Shown here in pieces: positions 60,993-64,000 of a stretch of 64,000 nucleotides of DNA. Within the stretch, counting starts at the first letter, position 1, and every line of letters starts with the position of its first letter. The stretch lies in NCBI GenBank assembly GCA_032718865.1, contig JALUTQ010000046.1, positions 992,001 to 1,056,000 on the forward strand. Direction: 5' to 3'. The notes below the pieces were generated by a model. The model was not told where the DNA came from. It made no database searches and was given only the letters and a program-made list of their open reading frames with translations. The DNA comes from Tilletia caries (lineage: Eukaryota; Basidiomycota; Exobasidiomycetes; Tilletiales; Tilletiaceae). The position numbers and the translations under genes were made by a program.

Positions 60993-62221
60993 TTTAGTCC
61001 AGGCGGTGAAGCGGGTTTGCGAGGTCGATGTTGTCGTCGTGAGGTATAGAGAAGGGCAGGGAGAACAGGAAATCAAGAGAAGGACACAGAGTCAGTATCG
61101 AGCTGGCCTGAGAGAAGCTGCTGAGAAGCCCGAAGTAAGGAAGAGCTGGAACGGAACGATGGACGTGCTGCGTGACAGAAGTTGCACCCTCCGGAGTGGA
61201 TGATGCCACACGCATTTTTTGGGTCGAGCGCTTCGGAGGGTGGAATGAGGTGGAGAGGAAACCACCGATGTACCGCCGTACAGGGCGAGGGAAAGAGAGG
61301 GGCGAGCGCCGAGACGGATGCGGTCCGGTATTCCTTGTTCCACCGTTCTCGGGAGGCCTTGACGCAGATTCCCCTTGACCCCTTCTGATGTTCCGAGGAC
61401 CGAGCCAGACCATAGCCCACTCACCGTTTCTCTGCTATTTCCTGGTCGTCTGCCTTGGAGCTTCAGCTTCGGGTGCCTTTTTTCCTGCGTGCACTGACCT
61501 GGGGCAGGATGAAGAAGCTGGTGAGGCGAGTTGTGGTCGTTGCAGTCGTCGAACGGAAGCTGGGTGAGCGAGGGAGAGTGGGTGAGAGTGTGGGACAGAG
61601 GGAAGGAGGTGATTCTGGCCTACTCGTAGATACCGGAGTTTCACCAGGGTCATTCCACTGTATGCTGTAAGTATTTTCAAGTCTTGTTTCTTGTCTGCAG
61701 GGATTATGCCGCGCGGCGCACGCACCGCAGCCCACATCAGATCAATTTATTCTCTAGCGCGCATTTTCAGATTCAGACCCACCCTGCACCTGTCAAACAA
61801 AGATTTTATAGGCTTTAGCCCTCACAGAAACCCACGTCCAAGACTCCCTGAGGCCTGAGGGAGTCTGCATCTGCGGCCTTCATCTTTCACCCACACGGGC
61901 ACCGACATCCGACACGAAGGTTGGCGGCAAGCGAGATCTCATCGTCCATCTCAACTCTTCGGCCAACCTCGTCCGCGGACCAGGAGGATGCTGTGGCCGT
62001 GTTAGCATCTGGCAAGGCGCAACTTAGAATCGCGCACCTTCAACCTTGACCACTGATCCTCGTCCTCCGTGCGTCCCATGAGTCAAGACTTGATGAGCGT
62101 CTCAGCCAAACATGTCCTAGGCCCCAGCGCGCCTGTCCGCCTGAATCAGGTTTCAGGGAAGTATGCCGAAAGATTGATTCAATTCCCAACTGCGTTGAAC
62201 GAAGAAAGGTGCTTCACGCCT
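60993..62221. other. Spacer upstream of RasGAP and downstream of the repeat protein gene
   Basis: 1.2 kb with only short, unsupported frames. GACTCCCTGAGGCC / TGAGGGAGTC at 61842-61865 is a near-perfect palindrome of 24 bases that could fold as a terminator-like hairpin or be a binding site. Confidence 0.5.
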
Positions 62222-63490
62222 TCACAAGAGCGCGAAGGCACACACCGCGACCGCACCCGCCATCATCACCGCCGACGCCGCACTTCGCGCGCTGATCACC
62301 GTCCTAGCACCCGACTTCTTCGCAGCATTCTCGTGTGTAAAATGCTTCACCTCCAAGAGGGACTTGACCATGTCGCCTACACCGCGCTCGATGAACATGG
62401 GCGAGCCCGAGAAGGGATCGTCGTCGTCGTCGTCGATGAGCTTGTGGTTGCGCCGGTAGGGGGCATGGGTCGTCGGTGGCATTGCGCGCTGGCGGTAGCG
62501 CGGGACCGAGCGCTCTTCAGCGGGAGCTAGGGCGGCGGCAGGGATAACAAGGCCTGGTGTAGCACCATTCGCAGCACCGTCACTCATTGCGTTCATCAGA
62601 GAGGGAAGGTCGATAACAATCTTCCCGTCATCCGTAAGAGAAGCAGGGATGGAGATAGGCGTGCCTGAGCTTGCTGTGACCGGGGAGAGAGGAGAAGCAA
62701 AAGATTGCTTGGCAGGGTTGCCCAGTAGCTGCAGCGTCGGCAAGCTGACCTCTCTCAGACTGCCATGTCCGCCACCAGGTGTAACGTCTTCGGACTTCGG
62801 CTTCGTCTCTGGCTCGGTTGGTGTCGCCATGGTCTTCATATCGCCACAAGGATTAGAACAAGAAGCGTCCTTCTTCGGCTCGACCGGCGTCATGATGACC
62901 TTGGGGTCGCCACCAGGAGCAACAGCAGCGACATCCTTCTTCGGCTCGACCGGCGTCGTGATGATCTTGGGGTCGCCATCAGGAGCAACAGCAGCGACAT
63001 CCTTCTTCGGCTCGACCGGCGTCATGATGATCTTGGGGTCGCCATCAGGAGCAACAGCAGCGACATCCTTCTTCGGAGCGGTCATCGTTGCGGTGTTTTT
63101 CGGGTCGTCACCAGGAAAAACAGGAGCAGCGCCCGTCTTCGGATCTTTCTTCGAATCGGCCTTCTTCTCCGGGTCGTCGCCAGGAAAAACAGGAGCAACA
63201 TCCCTCGCTGTCGGTGCCGACGGTGTGTCATCACCGCTCCAGTGGCGAGTAAAGAGTTGTCGGCCGTCCAGCGTCTGCGTGACCGCCGTTCGTACGTTAA
63301 GTCCAGCTGACTGTGTCTCGACGCCACCTGCCAGATCTCGAGCTTGGACACTAAAAAGTAATAATCGCCCCAGATCAGTCAAAAAGTCGAATTGACATCG
63401 AAGGAGGAATGAAGAAGGTACTCACTTGGCACCGTTCCTGATGCCGGTAGCGATGGCTGTGGCGGCCAGCAAGGCGAAATGAGTCTGCAT
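62222..63490 (-). CDS. Secreted, probably GPI-anchored protein with 22-residue tandem repeats (397 aa)
   Basis: Exons 63490-63426 and 63350-62222 join in phase. Residues 1-20 (MQTHFALLAATAIATGIRNG) form a signal peptide. Two VFPGDDP units are followed by about three copies of a 22-residue unit (PKKDVAAVAPDGDPKIIMT plus PVE), encoded by 66-base DNA repeats at about 62870-63067, and one diverged copy with two Cys (DASCSNPCGD). A Pro/Ser-rich region, a DDDDDD run and HAPYRRNHK follow. The last 22 residues (SAVMMAGAVAVCAFALL) are hydrophobic and terminal, fitting a GPI signal. The repeats are acidic/basic mixed and probably extended. I do not recognise a family; a cell-wall or host-surface protein is an inference. 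The near-identity of the DNA repeats suggests recent copy-number change. Confidence 0.75.
62870..63067 (-). repeat. Three 66-base tandem repeats within the secreted protein gene
   Basis: On the plus strand each unit reads TCCTTCTTCGGCTCGACCGG, followed by CGTCATGATGATCTTGGGGT and CGCCATCAGGAGCAACAGCA. Copies differ by only a few bases. Confidence 0.9.
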
Positions 63491-64000
63491 GATGACTTGA
63501 TGAAGGGAGGACGGAACGTCGAGTTTCTAGAAGGTGTAGAGGAAGGAGGAAAGCTTTCGTGACCAGCACGTAGATCGTGAGTAGAGGGATGGGTTAGATG
63601 AGGCGTAAAAGGTAGTCAGAAGATAACGTTGGGGTCCGGCCCGTGTGAAGCAGAAGGGAGAAAGAGGAGATGTTGGAAGGGTGAGGATGGGAAATGGACA
63701 GGGTCATCAGTAAAAACCTTTTCCTTTTATGCCCATGCCGGACGTTGGGGCACGGGTGAATGAGGAAAGGATGTTTCCGCCCCGGCGTTGTGTCGCGCTG
63801 TCATCGGGGCTGAGGCATGGCTGAAAGAGGAAAATGAGCTTTACGCCCCGTCGTCTCATCGGCAAATGGAAGGTCCAACGCAAGAACGAAGCCAGCGAAA
63901 TCCGTGCACACGGTTGAACTGGGGGTGATGTCAACTCCGAGCGATGCCAGTTTGCGTTTCAAAAGTTCCTGGTCATCTCCTTTTGCCCTTCTTCCCATCC
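63491..64000. other. Window edge: promoter of the secreted protein gene and a possible partial frame
   Basis: Presumed promoter and leader of the secreted protein gene. On the minus strand a frame open from the window edge to 63801 reads KGDDQELLKRKLASLGVDI and ADETTGRKAHFPLSAMPQPR then stop. It could be the last exon of a gene beyond the window or chance. Confidence 0.3.

Noticed and set aside
61435..61737. Small open frames upstream of RasGAP
   Set aside because: Two overlapping frames of similar length with simple Ser/Thr/Pro composition and no clear splice link to the RasGAP exon.

Overview
This window is fungal nuclear DNA, most likely from a basidiomycete and plausibly from the smut lineage (Ustilaginomycotina). 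The grounds are GC-rich coding DNA, many short GT-AG introns of about 55-140 bases, very long Ser/Ala/Gln/acidic low-complexity insertions in otherwise conserved proteins, and a fungal gene set. The lineage within Basidiomycota is an inference. All exon joins below were made by hand from splice sites, and in every multi-exon model the phases add up to an open frame.

Layout. 0-10 kb: the 3' part of GID4 (+) converges on a giant Rap1-like telomere protein (-). 10-14 kb: shugoshin (+), divergent from rap1 across about 0.7 kb. 14.7-20.7 kb: bystin/Enp1 (-) divergent from a GH47 alpha-mannosidase (+). 20.7-26.2 kb: an accessory patch with two transposon-like repeat structures on either side of the TFIIH subunit gene TFB4 (-), then CMC1 (-). 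26.5-31.3 kb: a Dbp6-type DEAD-box helicase (+) and an Hsp31/DJ-1 protein (+). 31.3-33.6 kb: a gene-poor, hairpin-rich spacer. 33.6-40.4 kb: an MFS transporter (+) and an LRR protein (+). 40.6-43.7 kb: a fused Rossmann-fold/epoxide hydrolase (-), divergent from a NIPA-type magnesium transporter (+). 48.5-55 kb: a very large PAS-kinase-like kinase (+). 55.8-56.6 kb: a Cys-rich orphan (+). 57.9-61 kb: a Gap1-type RasGAP (-). 62.2-63.5 kb: a repeat-bearing, probably GPI-anchored secreted protein (-).

Most genes are housekeeping: ribosome biogenesis (bystin, Dbp6), TFIIH, mitochondrial copper/COX assembly, N-glycan trimming, ubiquitin ligase substrate recognition, Ras and nutrient signalling. They do not form a pathway cluster. 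The most unusual content is a shugoshin with three SGO motifs instead of one; a divergent rap1-sgo pair; a roughly 2,336-residue Rap1 with an internally duplicated helical module; the Rossmann-epoxide hydrolase fusion; and two repeat elements whose short motif clusters face each other, one built from GGGTAAAA and one from GTGCGAG. The GTGCGAG element also contains a phase-consistent chain of tiny exons.
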